Positions 35,065 to 47,182 of a DNA stretch of 64,000 bases are shown one piece after another. Under the pieces are notes generated by a model. It was given only the letters and a program-made list of their open reading frames with translations, made no database searches and was not told where the DNA came from. How positions within the stretch are numbered: the stretch's first letter is position 1; every line of letters begins with the position of its first letter. The position numbers were made by a program, and so were the translations under genes. The stretch spans positions 9,368,907-9,432,906 of the forward strand of contig NC_068351.1 in the NCBI RefSeq assembly GCF_014633365.1, written 5' to 3'. This stretch comes from Diospyros lotus. Taxonomy: Eukaryota > Streptophyta > Magnoliopsida > Ericales > Ebenaceae.

Positions 35065-37340
35065 ATGGCTTTCCCTCTAATTCCCATCTCTATCCTCGCC
35101 GTCTTCCTGGGCTACTACCTCTACCAGCGGCTTCGATACAGGCTGCCGCCGGGGCCCCGCCCGCTGCCGATTGTCGGCAACCTCTATGACATCAAGCCGG
35201 TAAGGTTCCGGTGCTTCGCCGAGTGGGCGCAGCGCTATGGCCCGGTTATATCGGTCTGGTTCGGCTCGACTCTGAACGTGATCGTTTCCAACTCGGAGCT
35301 GGCCAAGGAGGTGCTCAAAGAGCACGACCAGCAGTTGGCCGACCGGCACCGGAGCCGGTCGGCGGCAAAGTTCAGCCGAGACGGGAAGGATCTGATATGG
35401 GCCGACTATGGGCCTCATTACGTCAAGGTTAGGAAGGTTTGTACTCTCGAGCTGTTTACTCCCAAGCGGATTGAAGCCCTTCGGCCCATCAGGGAAGATG
35501 AAGTCACCGCCATGGTTGAGTCCATCTTCAATGACTGCTCCAACCCTGGTACCTTTCTCTCTCTCTCAATCAAATTTAATCGACGGCCTAATTATATATT
35601 TATCATCATGTGTTTAAATCGGTGAATACGTTGTAATTAGTGGCGTTATTGGCGTAATTTCACATTTTCATCAAATGTTTTGTGGATGAAAATCTAATTG
35701 ATTAGACATAATTGGGTTAGATAAGATGACTGGATCATATGTTATTGGTGTAATCTTGGTTAGAATAACCATTGCTTAAAAGATAATCATGAAGAGAATT
35801 AAATAACTTTTGATAGTAAACAAAAGGTATACCTTGTATGAATGAATCTTATTGACGTAAACAAAAGAAACTTAAACATGATCCCACTTCAGAGATTGGA
35901 TCTGGGAGATGAATAATTACGATAATATATATATATAATATATATTTTGGAGCAAAAACTCTGGCCAACTACTTTATCCAATGTAATAGGATTGAATTTT
36001 AATTATTTTAGTATTTTGTGTCCAAGTTTCGCTTTCAGTTGATTAGGTAAAGCCTTGAACCACAAGCTTAAGTACAATGTTATCAGCAAAATAAGTTTAT
36101 GAAAGTGATTTATATTTTAGAGAAAAAAAAGAATTTTATTTTTATTTTTTTGGGTACAAAACTTAATTATAATACTTTACAATTATAAAAATATTACTAA
36201 AAATGCAGAGAATTATGGGAAGAGTGTGACAGTGAAGAAATACTTGGGAGCAGTGGCATTCAACAACATAACAAGGCTGGCTTTCGGAAAGCGGTTTGTG
36301 AACGCAGTGGGGGTGATGGACGAGCAGGGCTTGGAGTTCAAGGCCATTGTGGCCAACGGCCTCAAGCTGGGCGCATCCCTCGCCATGGCCGAGCACATCC
36401 CCTGGCTCCGCTGGATGTTCCCTCTCGAGGAGGACGCCTTCGCCAAGCACGGCGCCCGTCGCGACCGCCTCACCCGAGCCATCATGGAAGAGCACACCCT
36501 GGCCCGCAAGAGCAGCGGCGACGCCAAGCAGCACTTCGTCGATGCTTTGCTCACTCTCCAAGACAAGTACGATCTCAGCGAAGATACCATTATCGGGCTC
36601 TTATGGGTAAGTGTGTACCTAATTGATTATTGTTGTCGCTTATTGTTAGATAGGGAATTACGTAGGAACTAACTAAACTTGTTGAGTTTTTGCAGGACAT
36701 GATTACGGCAGGGATGGACACGACGGCTATTACGGCGGAGTGGGGGATGGCTGAGCTGATCAAGAACCCGAGGGTGCAACAGAAGGCTCAGGAAGAACTG
36801 GACCGAGTCGTCGGATACGAACGCGTGATGACGGAAGCTGACTTCTCCAGCCTCCCTTACCTCCAATGCGTGGCCAAAGAGGCGTTCAGGCTGCACCCCC
36901 CGACCCCGCTCATGCTTCCCCACAAGGCCAACGCCGACGTCAAGATCGGCGGCTATGATATCCCGAAAGGCACCAACGTTCACGTCAACGTGTGGGCGGT
37001 GGCTCGGGACCCGGCGGTTTGGCGAAACCCTCTTGAATTCAGGCCGGAGAGGTTCCTAGAGGAAGACGTTGACATGAAGGGTCATGATTTCCGATTACTG
37101 CCATTCGGTGCCGGGAGGCGAGTCTGCCCCGGTGCTCAGCTCGGCATCAACTTGGTGACGTCGATGCTTGGCCACCTTCTGCACCACTTCTCATGGTCGC
37201 CGCCGGAGGGGGTGAAGCCGGAAGAGATCGACATGTCGGAGAACCCCGGGCTGGTTACTTACATGAAGACACCATTGCAGGCAGTTGCTAAACCAAGATT
37301 GCCTGCTCACTTGTACAAACGCGTTGCTGTTGACATGTGA
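35065..37340 (+). CDS. CYP98A: cytochrome P450 CYP98A (p-coumaroyl ester 3'-hydroxylase), 3 exons
   Basis: The exons are 35065-35548, 36209-36606 and 36696-37340. Both introns are GT-AG (660 and 89 bases, phases 1 and 0), and the exons join into an open frame of 508 residues, the usual CYP98A length. Features seen: an N-terminal membrane anchor (1-20), the proline hinge LPPGPRPLP, the oxygen-binding AGMDTT (299-304), ExxR (356-359), PERF (411-414) and the haem loop [10 protein letters not shown] with Cys438. The text [16 protein letters not shown] and [19 protein letters not shown] is typical of CYP98A. Family members hydroxylate the 3' position of p-coumaroyl shikimate/quinate on the ER surface, a committed step to G and S lignin and chlorogenic acid. 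Exact substrate and expression are not shown by the sequence. Confidence 0.95.
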
Positions 37341-38159
37341 TTTTGCCATGCCTGTTGCTCTGATCATCCTCTATATGTCTTCTTTTTTTTTTTTTTATCA
37401 ACTCCTCTTTTCATAAGAGTCAAAATGAGTTTCATTATGTTTGGATGCTGGGAAATATTGAAAATGGTAAATACAAAAGGCAGGGATTTGGAGAGCATAA
37501 AGAACACCATATATTTGCTTTCTGTTTCAGTAACAGTAAAACGTCTCTTTTTCCTGCTCCCTGTTTACACTCAATAAGATAAAAAGATTTAGCAGAGGGT
37601 GTGGGAAGGGGGCAAAATATTTGAGCAAATTCCAGAATCTTCCGTTCCCTTTTCCTCATGACAATTAGTTGCCATTCAGAACTTTCATGGAATGAGAATG
37701 ACAGAACAAGGTGAAGATGGTTTTTAGGAGACGGAAAGAAAGCAGAGGGGTTGGCTGGACTTCGGTCAAGAGAATGCCTAGTGATGGGAAGCAGGAACTC
37801 AGATTTACCCCCAAACAAATACAGACATACATACATACATATAATATTAATGAATTAACTTGGAATTCTTCAATAGAACTGGGTAACGGCAAAATGGAGA
37901 AAACAATTTTAGAAACCTAAGAATCAACCAAAACATAGAACAGGAGAATAAATCATTGAAAAGACATATCTATATAATAAGTTAATAACAAGCTCAGACA
38001 TGGTTCCAGATCACAAATTTAATTACAACCAACAGAACACTCGCCGAAAGGCTTTGTTCCTACACACCGTGGTATTAGTACGTAAGTAGCTTTATCCATA
38101 TTTTATACATGCTGGGCTGTATTGTTTACATAATTTTAATGTAATACGTAACCAACATT
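37341..38159. other. intergenic region between P450 and cystatin genes
   Basis: It holds the 3' flanks of two convergent genes. A T run lies at 37383-37397 and a CATA repeat near 37825-37840. A minus-strand frame at 37435-37836 is not supported by any domain. Confidence 0.4.
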
Positions 38160-40441
38160 TCAGGAGTGACCTTGTTCCATCTGGTTCACATAAAACTTTC
38201 CTTCGATGTACTTAGTTACGATTACCTTGAACTTCTCTTCCTTGCTCTCCCTCAGGACCTTTAAAAGCATAGAAAATTTAGTAGAATCTTCAATTACCTG
38301 CATTATAGCGATGAACCTTCGTTAATATTGTATTTATCAACAAAAGCAAAATTCATTTACCAATTGTGACCCTACAAGTGCACATGACAGAGGGATCTGT
38401 CAACTTATAACAAAAGAATTTGAAAATACAATTTGAAGACAATGTTCCGGACCTCAGCCTCAGCTAGAAGGATATCTAGCAGTTGATATGGGAGCAGTGA
38501 ATTGGACCTTTGCTGGATGGTCTTCACAGCATGAAGTGCTGCACGCTGGATCACTTGATCAAAAGTTGGCACTTTTTGCCATCCTGGTCCATGGCCATAT
38601 GAGTACACAGGGCCTGATTACTTGCTAATCGGGCATATCATTTTTAATGGATAGAAACAACTCCAAAAGGATAGTCTCATGAGAAAGCTATATAATTAAG
38701 CAGGCTGGCATTTGAAAGTTTAGTAGCATTAAGGGTGAGAAGAAAGACAAGGCTCTGTCCCTAAGTCGGTACAAGGAGATGAAAGTACTGCCAGTGAACT
38801 CAAATACAAAATGCAGTTCCAAAACATTTCCATATTAATAAATTGTCTGGAAAGTAACCTATTTTAACATCAACCATGCTTTTCATTCATGAATCCACTC
38901 AGATGGCTAATGGAAGACAGAATGGAATGGTTAATTGGTTATTCCAAAAATATTGTAACATGCCCTTTCTGAGGTTAACTGTCGTAAGTGCATATCATGT
39001 GATTACTTTCATTACTAATGATCCATTAACTGAATTTATAAGCTGACTCTAATTTGTTAACTGGTTCCTAAATCCTAATAGAAAGTAAGTCCATAACCTT
39101 CAGCAACTCTAATCCCCAAATTCTATTTTCTTTTCTACCTTTCTGTGCTGTCTCATCTCATTCGATCTTGATTTTCCAATAGTTTATGTTCCTCTTTCTT
39201 CCCCTTCCATTTTCTATGCTCTCTTCCATTACAATTTTCATTATCTTTCTTCTTCTACTTTCAGTGTTTTCATACTTCTAGACCAGTTCCTCTCTCTGTA
39301 AAATGCCTCTATTTCACATTCATTATATATATCCACTTCAGCTTTGCTCCGGAAAAGCATTCCATACGTCTTAAAACAGTAAAGGGAACTTGACATTAGA
39401 GCTGACCAGCAACAAAGCAATTCTAGTAGCCTATCTCAGTATGGATATTCAACAAATTCTTGATGCACTGTGTGTTTAAATAAGAATAATTGATTACCTC
39501 GCTTGACACCAAGGTCAGCGGAAGTGAATGAAGGGCCATCATGGGCATGCTTGAACTCCTGCAGCTGCTTGAAGTTAATCCATGGCTTCACCCAAACTTT
39601 TGCCTCATATATCTTTCTCTTCCCAGCATCCGTTGCCTCCAAAGTAAGATGGTAAATCTTACCAGCAACTACCTGCTCTTTGGCTTTCACCACTCTTCCG
39701 AACTCAAGAAGAGCATTCTGTAGAGTACGAGAGAGTTTACAAACCCTAAAAGATAATCTAAATCATAAATCCAGTATGACTGCTGTCACCAACTTGTGTA
39801 CATATATCTAAATTCAAACCCTAAAATATGAGAGAATTTACAAAGAAATGTTAATAATCGACAGAAAAATGACAAACCTGTAAATCACAAAAAATAGTCC
39901 GAAAAGAAAAGCCGACAAATTATGGAAAAAGAAAACAGAAAACTCTCCCCCAAGATGCACAACTATAGGCCTGACACGTCTAGAACAAATCAACATCCAT
40001 ACATGGAACTTTAACTGCCTAATCTAAAAAAAACCAGGAATTAAGCAAAACGATAAGCTTTCATTCAAATTAAAGATCAAGATCAAGAATTAAAGAATTA
40101 ATTATCAAAACAGATCAAAAAGGATATACACAGGTGCGCATACCTATATGCATAAATCGACTTGTAAAGAATTGGGGAATTTATAACTGAAGAAAAATTA
40201 AAAAAATATGGATGGAGATTCATACCTGCTTTTTGTTGTATTCTTGGACAGCGAAACGGCCGATGCTCTCCATCTCCGCACTGTTCTTCATTCCCTTGCA
40301 ATCATGAACTCCGCCGAGAGTTTTCATTTTTATCAAGCGATCGTCTTCCCTGCAAAACCCTAATTCACAGAACGCACAAAGCAGGGCCACCGCAATAATC
40401 CACGAAACAACCAAGTTGGTGTCCTTGTTGTTCAGCTTCAT
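38160..40441 (-). CDS. two-domain (group II) phytocystatin, 4 exons
   Basis: Minus-strand exons are 40226-40441, 39498-39717, 38453-38613 and 38160-38258. All introns are GT-AG and the frame joins to 231 residues. A signal peptide covers about residues 10-30. The first domain has the cystatin Gly-Gly (43-44), the [10 protein letters not shown] helix motif, QVVAG (87-91) and Pro-Trp (117-118), which together form the wedge that blocks papain-like cysteine proteases. The C-terminal extension (about 140-231) is a second, degenerate cystatin-like domain with SNSL at 182-185, the motif linked to legumain/asparaginyl endopeptidase inhibition in this group. The product should be secreted or vacuolar. 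Exon 3's start (acceptor at 38614-38615) is the least certain splice site. The gene is convergent with the P450. Confidence 0.92.
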
Positions 40442-42237
40442 CTCTCCCTTTGATTGTTCCCAGGTTTCTTCCTTCCGTTCCCTTCCACAAAAATCAGATC
40501 TTTGGTTAGAAACCCATGGTCCGACAGATTATACGTTAGCTTTGTCCTTAAGGATTATTTGAATGTTAGGTGGCCAATCGCGTCGAGGGCGGTGGCAACC
40601 CAGTTGCTCACAAGAATTGGGTCGGGTTGACCCAATTTGACTAAACAAGGCGTTTGGGATGGGAGTATAATAATGATAAAATAAATTAAATGAGAATGAA
40701 TAAAAGAGACTGTAATAATAAATTAAAATGAAAGAAAAATTTATTTTACCGCTTTAACATTAATTATCCTTTAAAATTTTAAATTTCTCTGTTAACTTTA
40801 TAATTCTAATTTTTATTGTTTTCTTGAATGAGGAATAAATATTTTATATTTTATTTTACTCATTTTTATATTCAGTTTCATTACCAAGTCAACTTTTTTT
40901 GGCGAGATGGCCCAACATGGACAGGGCTAACCTTCCTTTTTTTTTATTTTTCCAATATTAAAATTAAAGTCTGCACCTATTTAAATTTATATTATACATA
41001 TTAAACATTTAGATTCAAATATATTTATTTCAAAATTTCAAATGTTAATCAAATCCCATAAAAATGTTATAATAAAAAATCAAATGCTTATCTTAATATT
41101 TATTTTATTTAGTATTTTTGTATATATTTATAAATTTTGGCTATAGAATTTAAAAATGTTAGGAGAGCCTTAGAAAAAAAAATTAAATGGGCTGGGCCTT
41201 TGGTATCATGACCCATGTAGTGGGTTGACCAGACCCAACCTACCAAGCACAGTAACAGGTCAAGACAAGCACAGCGATGGCCCGAGTCGCTTGACACATC
41301 CCTATTCTAACTCCTTATTTTGCATAAGAAGTTTGTACTGTAAGATATAAAATATGTTTTCTTGCGTGTAAAAGATAAAATCCCTCATTTTAAGGGCTCC
41401 TTGTATACTGTTTCAAGCATATGGGAGGGGTTAATCATGGTACACGATAATGCATCAAGTAAGAGATACAGTGCATGATACCTATAAGAAATCACCTCAC
41501 ATGAGAGTAAAACTTTCACATTACGATTGTCATGACTCGAATCTGTATCTTTAGGTGTAATTTATTATTTGAAAACAATTCATGTTATGTCCGTGGGACA
41601 AAATATCTTTTTTTCATTAGAGAGATAGTGGATGGAGAATAAAATAAAAATAAATATTTTCTGTTTTTAGAAAAGTAGAAAAAAATATTATTAAATAATA
41701 ATTAGGCCAATCAATCTTAATGGGCGGGGCATTCATAGCTTGGATAAAGGCTAAGGCCCTTTCTTTCATAGGGGAAGTGGATGTGAGCTACTGCCTGCAC
41801 GTGCTTCCCTCATCCCATCTCTCCACCTGCTTTTAGTTTTAGTCATCAAATAACTACTTTCTCTTGACTGACGAGATGTGTCTGTTTGAGTCATAACAGA
41901 AAATAAACTCATTTTTAGCTTAGCTCTTTGGGTTTTAAGGAAGTTAGTGTTAAGGGAATTATATCCTTGCACTGCCCAACTAGAGTGAAATATTGCGTTG
42001 TTGCGGCATTAATTATTTTATTTAGGCAATTATACTAAAGATTCATCCATCTGAACTCATGAATAAAAAACCCTAATAAGTAGCTATATATGGGATCTTG
42101 ATGAACTTTATCATATCCAGTGCCGGCTCAAGGGTTGTTGGGGCCTTAGGCGACAGTTCAACAGTCGGCGACCAACAACGAGTAGCTGCGTAACACGCGA
42201 CCCCCTCTCTCTCTTAGGGCGTAATCCCGACTTGTTT
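40442..42237. other. AT-rich intergenic region, no gene seen
   Basis: The first 100 bases are the cystatin promoter side (a weak CGTATAATC at about 40530 on the minus strand). The rest is AT-rich. At 42118-42160 the segment CAGTGCCGGCTCAAGG followed by GGCCTTAGGCGAC resembles the end of a hAT-type element (see the tetraspanin fragment). Confidence 0.4.
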
Positions 42238-42545
42238 CTACGTGAATCCTGAACGACCATAGGGACGAGTGACAATAAAAACAAGGACGATAAGGAGGAG
42301 GGTCATGGAAAAGAGGTAGAGGGCAAGATGGGATTGTTTGTTCCAATAGGCGCCGAAGAAGTCACCTAGGACACCAAAAGGATGGTGAGGCCGATGAAAA
42401 CGACGGACCACCAGAGCCAGTGGAGCCACTCGTTGTCCGACTTGGAGGCCAACTAGATTCCAAAGGCGATGATGTGAATGGAACACATGAAAACTATGAA
42501 GTTTAACACCAACATGATGTTATTGTTCACTCCTATGGCAATGGC
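42238..42545 (-). pseudogene. tetraspanin gene fragment, broken
   Basis: On the minus strand from about 42540, one frame reads VNNNIMLVLNFIVFMCSIHI, then IIAFGI, a stop, LASKSDNEWLHWLWW and VVFIGLTILLVS with a second stop. A one-base shift near 42365 restores DFFGAYWNKQSHLALYLFSM, a hydrophobic stretch and VTRP. This is the layout of the first three membrane segments of plant tetraspanins, including the GxxGA motif and the small first loop. Two stops and a frameshift make it non-functional. The first residues before the first membrane helix and the whole large extracellular loop are missing. Confidence 0.75.
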
Positions 42546-43324
42546 AAGATGGGACGGTTGTGGGTGAGGGAAGGCTTCACTAGTCTATGCCTTAAGCGGC
42601 CCTCGTACCATTTAAAGAAGACAATACAAAATTACAAAAATAAAGCTTTAAAGGAAGTATTTTTTTTATTATTTTCATTCAAACCTATTAATATATATAT
42701 AGTGTCTTCTTTCAAACAATTAAATCAAACCAATTTCATTCTACTAATTAATCTAATAAAAGAAAATCATTTTCATTTCAGATACAATGTATGGTGCATG
42801 TAACATTTTGTTAAAAAGTGTTGTTATCAATGCCGTACGTGTCTTACAAATGATGATACGTACGTCAATATCTTACCTTCTTGGAATTGTATTTGTGTTG
42901 GATGAACTTTGCCTAGGAATGGTGCCTCTGTTTTTTTTTTTTGTATAAATTGCGCAGAAGATTAATAGATTATAGTCTTCTCTATTCATATTTCATAGTG
43001 AAAGTAAAAGCAAAAAAAAAATCTTCCCCATTCTGCTCTTTAATTCCAGTGCTCGAAACTAGAAACTGAAACCAAAACCACTTCTCAACGTCCCACGCCT
43101 CTACTGGTTAATATAGCCAACCCCCACCTGTACCCTGTCACCGGGATGCAAAACCTAGTCTTCTAAGCCTGCCGGTAAACTGCCCGTCTACCCCGAAAAC
43201 CACCTTATCACCTCGTTGTCATCGGAGACTTGCCGATTATCTCTACTGCTCATATTGAAAAAGAACCACGCATGCGTGGATTGAGTTTCCATTAGGCCCA
43301 CAAATCGTTGGAAGTTATATATGC

Positions 43325-43375
<51 letters not shown>

Positions 43376-43496
43376 AAGTGATGAACAAGAAAGTAATTAT
43401 TTAATTGTATATATGAAGTTCAAGAAAACTGAACTAGCAATTTATTTATTGGGTTGTAACGAACATGTAATGAGTTTCATTATCACTGAAATGGAT
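42546..43496. other. intergenic region with microsatellites
   Basis: No gene is seen. (TA)n and (GA)n runs lie next to each other at 43326-43370. Near 42580-42600, TATGCCTTAAGCGGCCCTCG may be an end related to the hAT-like sequence at 42118. Confidence 0.4.
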
Positions 43497-43808
43497 CTAG
43501 AAGTTGGGAATTGAAGCAGTGGTATAGGATGGGCCAGGCGGAGGGACAGGTTCCTTAGGCAGCGTCCCTAATGCCGGCGGTCCCTGAGATATTGGCCCAT
43601 GTGGGGGCACGGGCAGCGCCCCAAAGGCCGGCGGCCAATTCGGGCCAGATGGCGGCACCGGCCCCTTAGGCAGCATCGACCCGAATGTCGGAGTAGACGG
43701 AGGCCGATCACCGGCGGAGAGCGGCGGCGCTTCTCTACCCTCTGCGTAGTAGCCCATGATGATAAGAACTAGCAGAAGCACAGCGGATGGAAACAGATAT
43801 CTCTTCAT
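43497..43808 (-). CDS. secreted proline-rich small protein (103 aa)
   Basis: A single-exon frame starts at the ATG at 43808. A TATAAA on the minus strand (43848-43853) lies 40 bases upstream, which supports a real transcription unit. Residues 1-24 form a clear signal peptide (hydrophobic VLLLVLIIMGYY). The mature part is rich in Pro, Gly and Ser and built of about three imperfect repeats of 18-20 residues, for example LPKGPVPPSGPNWPP, LPVPPHGPISQGPP and LPKEPVPPPGPS. There are no cysteines after the signal peptide. It could be a cell-wall proline-rich protein or a peptide precursor. I do not recognise a named family. Confidence 0.7.
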   Translation of the reverse strand: MKRYLFPSAVLLLVLIIMGYYAEGREAPPLSAGDRPPSTPTFGSMLPKGPVPPSGPNWPPAFGALPVPPHGPISQGPPALGTLPKEPVPPPGPSYTTASIPNF

Positions 43809-43847
43809 CGTTCTGGGTTTGGGTAGATCGACTGGAGCTCATCGCGC

Positions 43848-43853
43848 TTTATA
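43848..43853 (-). promoter_or_regulatory. TATA box of the proline-rich small protein gene
   Basis: TATAAA on the minus strand lies 40 bases before the start codon, leaving a very short 5' leader. Confidence 0.6.
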
Positions 43854-46692
43854 GCCATGCTGCTACGAAGGAAGGAAGGAAGGAAGTTGGTAGCGTATAG
43901 TTCGTAGTTGAAGCATTAAGCATAAGCACATTCAATTCAATTTTCTAACTAGTAACTACTAACAATTCCATGAATTCATTTTTCAAAATTTAGTCCAGCT
44001 CAATTTCCATTTCTGTAATTGAATTAATATGCTTCAGTATTCCCATTAAATTTAGAGCTTTTTTCCCAAATTAAGGGTCCTTTCTTTTCCTTCTTTTTTT
44101 TGGTCTCCTTTCGATTGACCAACTTTTACGGTTGTGTTTATAACAGTAAAATTTTTTAAATCATTCAAAATGTCCCGCCATTTTACACTAGCTACAATGC
44201 TTTGCTAGGCCGCCTAGCTAGCTAGCTAGCTAGGTTCTTTTGTTTTGATTGAAGAATCATTTTAACGATTGGATGGTCTCTACATTTTTGGAATGATTAG
44301 TGCAATTAAATTGTCCTTCATTTGTTAAAATGTTAAGTGTTTTAATTTGAAACATAAGACATTAATATGCATAAGTTTAATTTTTTTTTAATTTAATTAA
44401 GATTAATACAAAAACAAAATTATTAACGTGTACAAATAAATGATTTTTAATTTATATATATATATATATATATTGATCAAGTAATGGGTTTATAGTTGTT
44501 ACCTTACCCAGATAGAAATGAGATATTAGGTAAATATTTATCTGGCAAGGATAGGATAGGAAGGAAAAATATATATGTGAAATGTTTGTACATTTGAGTG
44601 ACATAATGATGACATCAATTGTAATATACATAAGTTTTAGATGCATGAATGTTAATGGGCGTTACTGTACCCCATAAAATGCATGTGCGAGGCACATGAA
44701 ATTGATAAGATCATAAGGTATATTATTAGTCCGTGATCTTGTACGGTGTTTCTTATTTTGATAAAATATTTTAAACTTTAAAAAAATATATAATTGGCAT
44801 CCCTACTCTCATGATAAACACTTAATCATTAATTCCTCCACTTAACTCAGATTTTATGTTTTTTGATCGTAACGCTGAGAATGAAAATTACATACTTTAT
44901 CACATAAGTGATCATATTTTAAGTAATAAAGGGATAAAAGATAAAAAGTAAAATTAGATTTTTGAACATTTACGTCCGACAGAGGACGGGTCCCTTTCTC
45001 TCGGCGTACCCACAGTGCCAAACGTCGACGACCTCCGCCGTGAATATATTTAAAGGCTGGAGAAGATATCACGTGTTATATTTATACATGCTTGATCATG
45101 TATGTTTATAAGAAGACCAAAAAAAAAAAAAAAAGACATGATTTGTGATTTGTAAAGTATAGTTAAAATTCTATACTAATTACCAACCCAAAAAATAAAA
45201 AATCTATAATAAGTTAATAGTGTGGTTAGGATAGGGAAAAGTAATAACAAATAAGTCGAAACTCAACATTATGTTAATTCTATAGTCGAAACTCTCATAT
45301 TTTTTTATAAATAAATTAATTATCATTCTATAAAATATACATCTTTGATACTAATATTTAAAAATATATATTTTTAACTTAAATATCAAAGAAATTTACG
45401 TGAGAATTGTGGTGTATCTTTTAATTATTCTCTTTCTTAAATAGTGTAAATAATTTTATAACAGCGCTATTAATAAATACATTCATTGTTATTGTTGTGT
45501 TACAAAAATGGAATGGCAAATTTAATTTTTATTTATCTAATTTGAAACAAAAACTGTACACAAAAGTTTTAAAATGAACAATAAAATCAAACGGAGGCTG
45601 CTTAATTTATTTGTGATAGGCAGCCGACTAATTCCACAAATTTAATTAGAGGCATTTCTTGGAAGCCACCATACCATGCCAGGCCACTCACACTCGAGAC
45701 ACTTTGACACTTGACAGGTCGCCGTCACCGTTATAACATCACCTTAGGACTTACTTCCACGCCCACCTGCTTCCACCGCACTTTCTGAAAATTGCCACCG
45801 CTCAACCTATTACAGTGCATTTGTTGCTGCATTTGAGAAAAATTAGAGACAGAAACGAATAACAATTGCATTATAATTTATTTGAGACTTTTATTTGTAG
45901 TTTAAAAGTGTGATGGACACAAGCTGTATATACAAATTATATCATATTATTGCCATAACTATTTCACATTTAGAATTATTATCTGGTGCGACCTCAGTCG
46001 CTCGTATCTTTAATTTTGATAAAAAAAATAAATAACAAATAAAATTTTATCTTACAAAAAATTAAACCCACAATCTAACTGTCCAAACTTCAATTTATCA
46101 TCACTCAACCAACTCACTTAAACACCCCCCCTGGGGGGCTAATTATCTCACATTTGCTTATTAGTTTAGATTTTAAACCCTGAAAAAGTAGGGGTCCATC
46201 TATGTATCTATTATTATATTATATATATATATATATATATAAAAGTTTTCTCTGAGCTCTACACAGATCTGGTCTAGGATTACGGAAGCTGTGATGGGTT
46301 CCACTCGTTGATGGCAGGCACAGGCTTCAGCAGTAAATCTCCAAAAAAGTAAAAATGTATATCTTATTGCTTAACAGTAGCTCGCATGACCCGAACTCGA
46401 AGGAAAGAGATATTGAGGGATTGAACAGTTGAAAGCGATACAGATGTAGAATGTAAAGAATAGCCCAACCCCAATGATGATATCGGTTGAAGTGAAACTA
46501 CATAAATAAATACAATTAAATTGGGAGCATGATCATTACTCGCCTTTTGTGGATTTCCAACTCCAATCACACCAAACCCTTGGCCCCCATAGATATTATC
46601 ATACAGCGCTTGAAGGCATTAATTAATCATCCCCAATTTTCAATCCCAACTCTCTACGCTGCTCTGAATCGCATGTTCTCCAATCGAAACCT
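43854..46692. other. AT-rich intergenic region, no gene seen
   Basis: It contains a (GGAA)n run at 43868-43883, (CTAG)n at 44213-44232, and TA runs at 44455-44472 and 46218-46240. Longer open frames are absent apart from an AT-rich one at 44854-45072 without features. A GC-rich palindrome CCCCCCCTGGGGGG is near 46125-46138. Confidence 0.5.
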
Positions 46693-47115
46693 TCAATCCA
46701 CCGCACTTTCGCTTGCATCGGCCGAGCCCTCAATCTCCTTCGCCTCCTCACTGGTCTCCGATTTCGAATCCTCTTCTTCCGCTTTCCCCTTGCTCGTCGC
46801 CGGAACCTGACGGCACCGCTCCAATTCAGGCATGGCGGCGGAATTGAATGACCCGAACCTGGGCGTGGATTCTGGCGTGCTGACGAAGTTGCAATCGAAG
46901 GTGAAGGAGAAGCTGGAATTGAGCGAGGACAGCTTGATTGCTTCCAATTGGTCGAGGGAGGCGGGGCAGTTCTTCCTCCTCTTCGGCTGGCGAGCGGCGT
47001 CGAAATCACTCTTATTCGGCTTGTCTCCGCCTTCTTCGGCGGGGGGAGGGGGTGGATCTTCGCCGGGAATCGAGCATGAGGTGGCCGGAATTTTGTCGAT
47101 GTTCTCTTCCGCCAT
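46693..47115 (-). CDS. unrecognised single-exon protein of 140 aa, probably nuclear
   Basis: The frame is GC-richer than its surroundings and starts at the ATG at 47115. A TATAAAAAAT on the minus strand (about 47173-47180) lies some 60 bases upstream. The protein is hydrophilic: a Pro run (PPPPP at 21-25), a basic RQPKRRK at 42-48 that could be a nuclear localisation signal, a central motif NCPASLDQLEAIKLSSLNSS, a Phe/Ser/Thr-Pro segment (TPESTPRFGSFN) and an acidic Ser/Glu-rich tail. No signal peptide or membrane segment is seen. I do not recognise the family. The TP motifs could be phosphorylation sites. Confidence 0.65.
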   Translation of the reverse strand: MAEENIDKIPATSCSIPGEDPPPPPAEEGGDKPNKSDFDAARQPKRRKNCPASLDQLEAIKLSSLNSSFSFTFDCNFVSTPESTPRFGSFNSAAMPELERCRQVPATSKGKAEEEDSKSETSEEAKEIEGSADASESAVD

Positions 47116-47170
47116 TTTAGGTTACAGCAGGAAGAGTGCGTGTGAACAATATTTCTCTATCTGACTGACT

Positions 47171-47182
47171 ATTTTTTATATC
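47171..47182 (-). promoter_or_regulatory. TATA box of the 140-aa protein gene
   Basis: GATATAAAAAAT on the minus strand, about 60 bases upstream of the start codon, is followed by a plausible 5' leader. Confidence 0.55.

Noticed and set aside
37435..37836. 133-codon minus-strand frame downstream of the P450 gene
   Set aside because: No domain, no promoter signal, AT-rich ends; likely chance.
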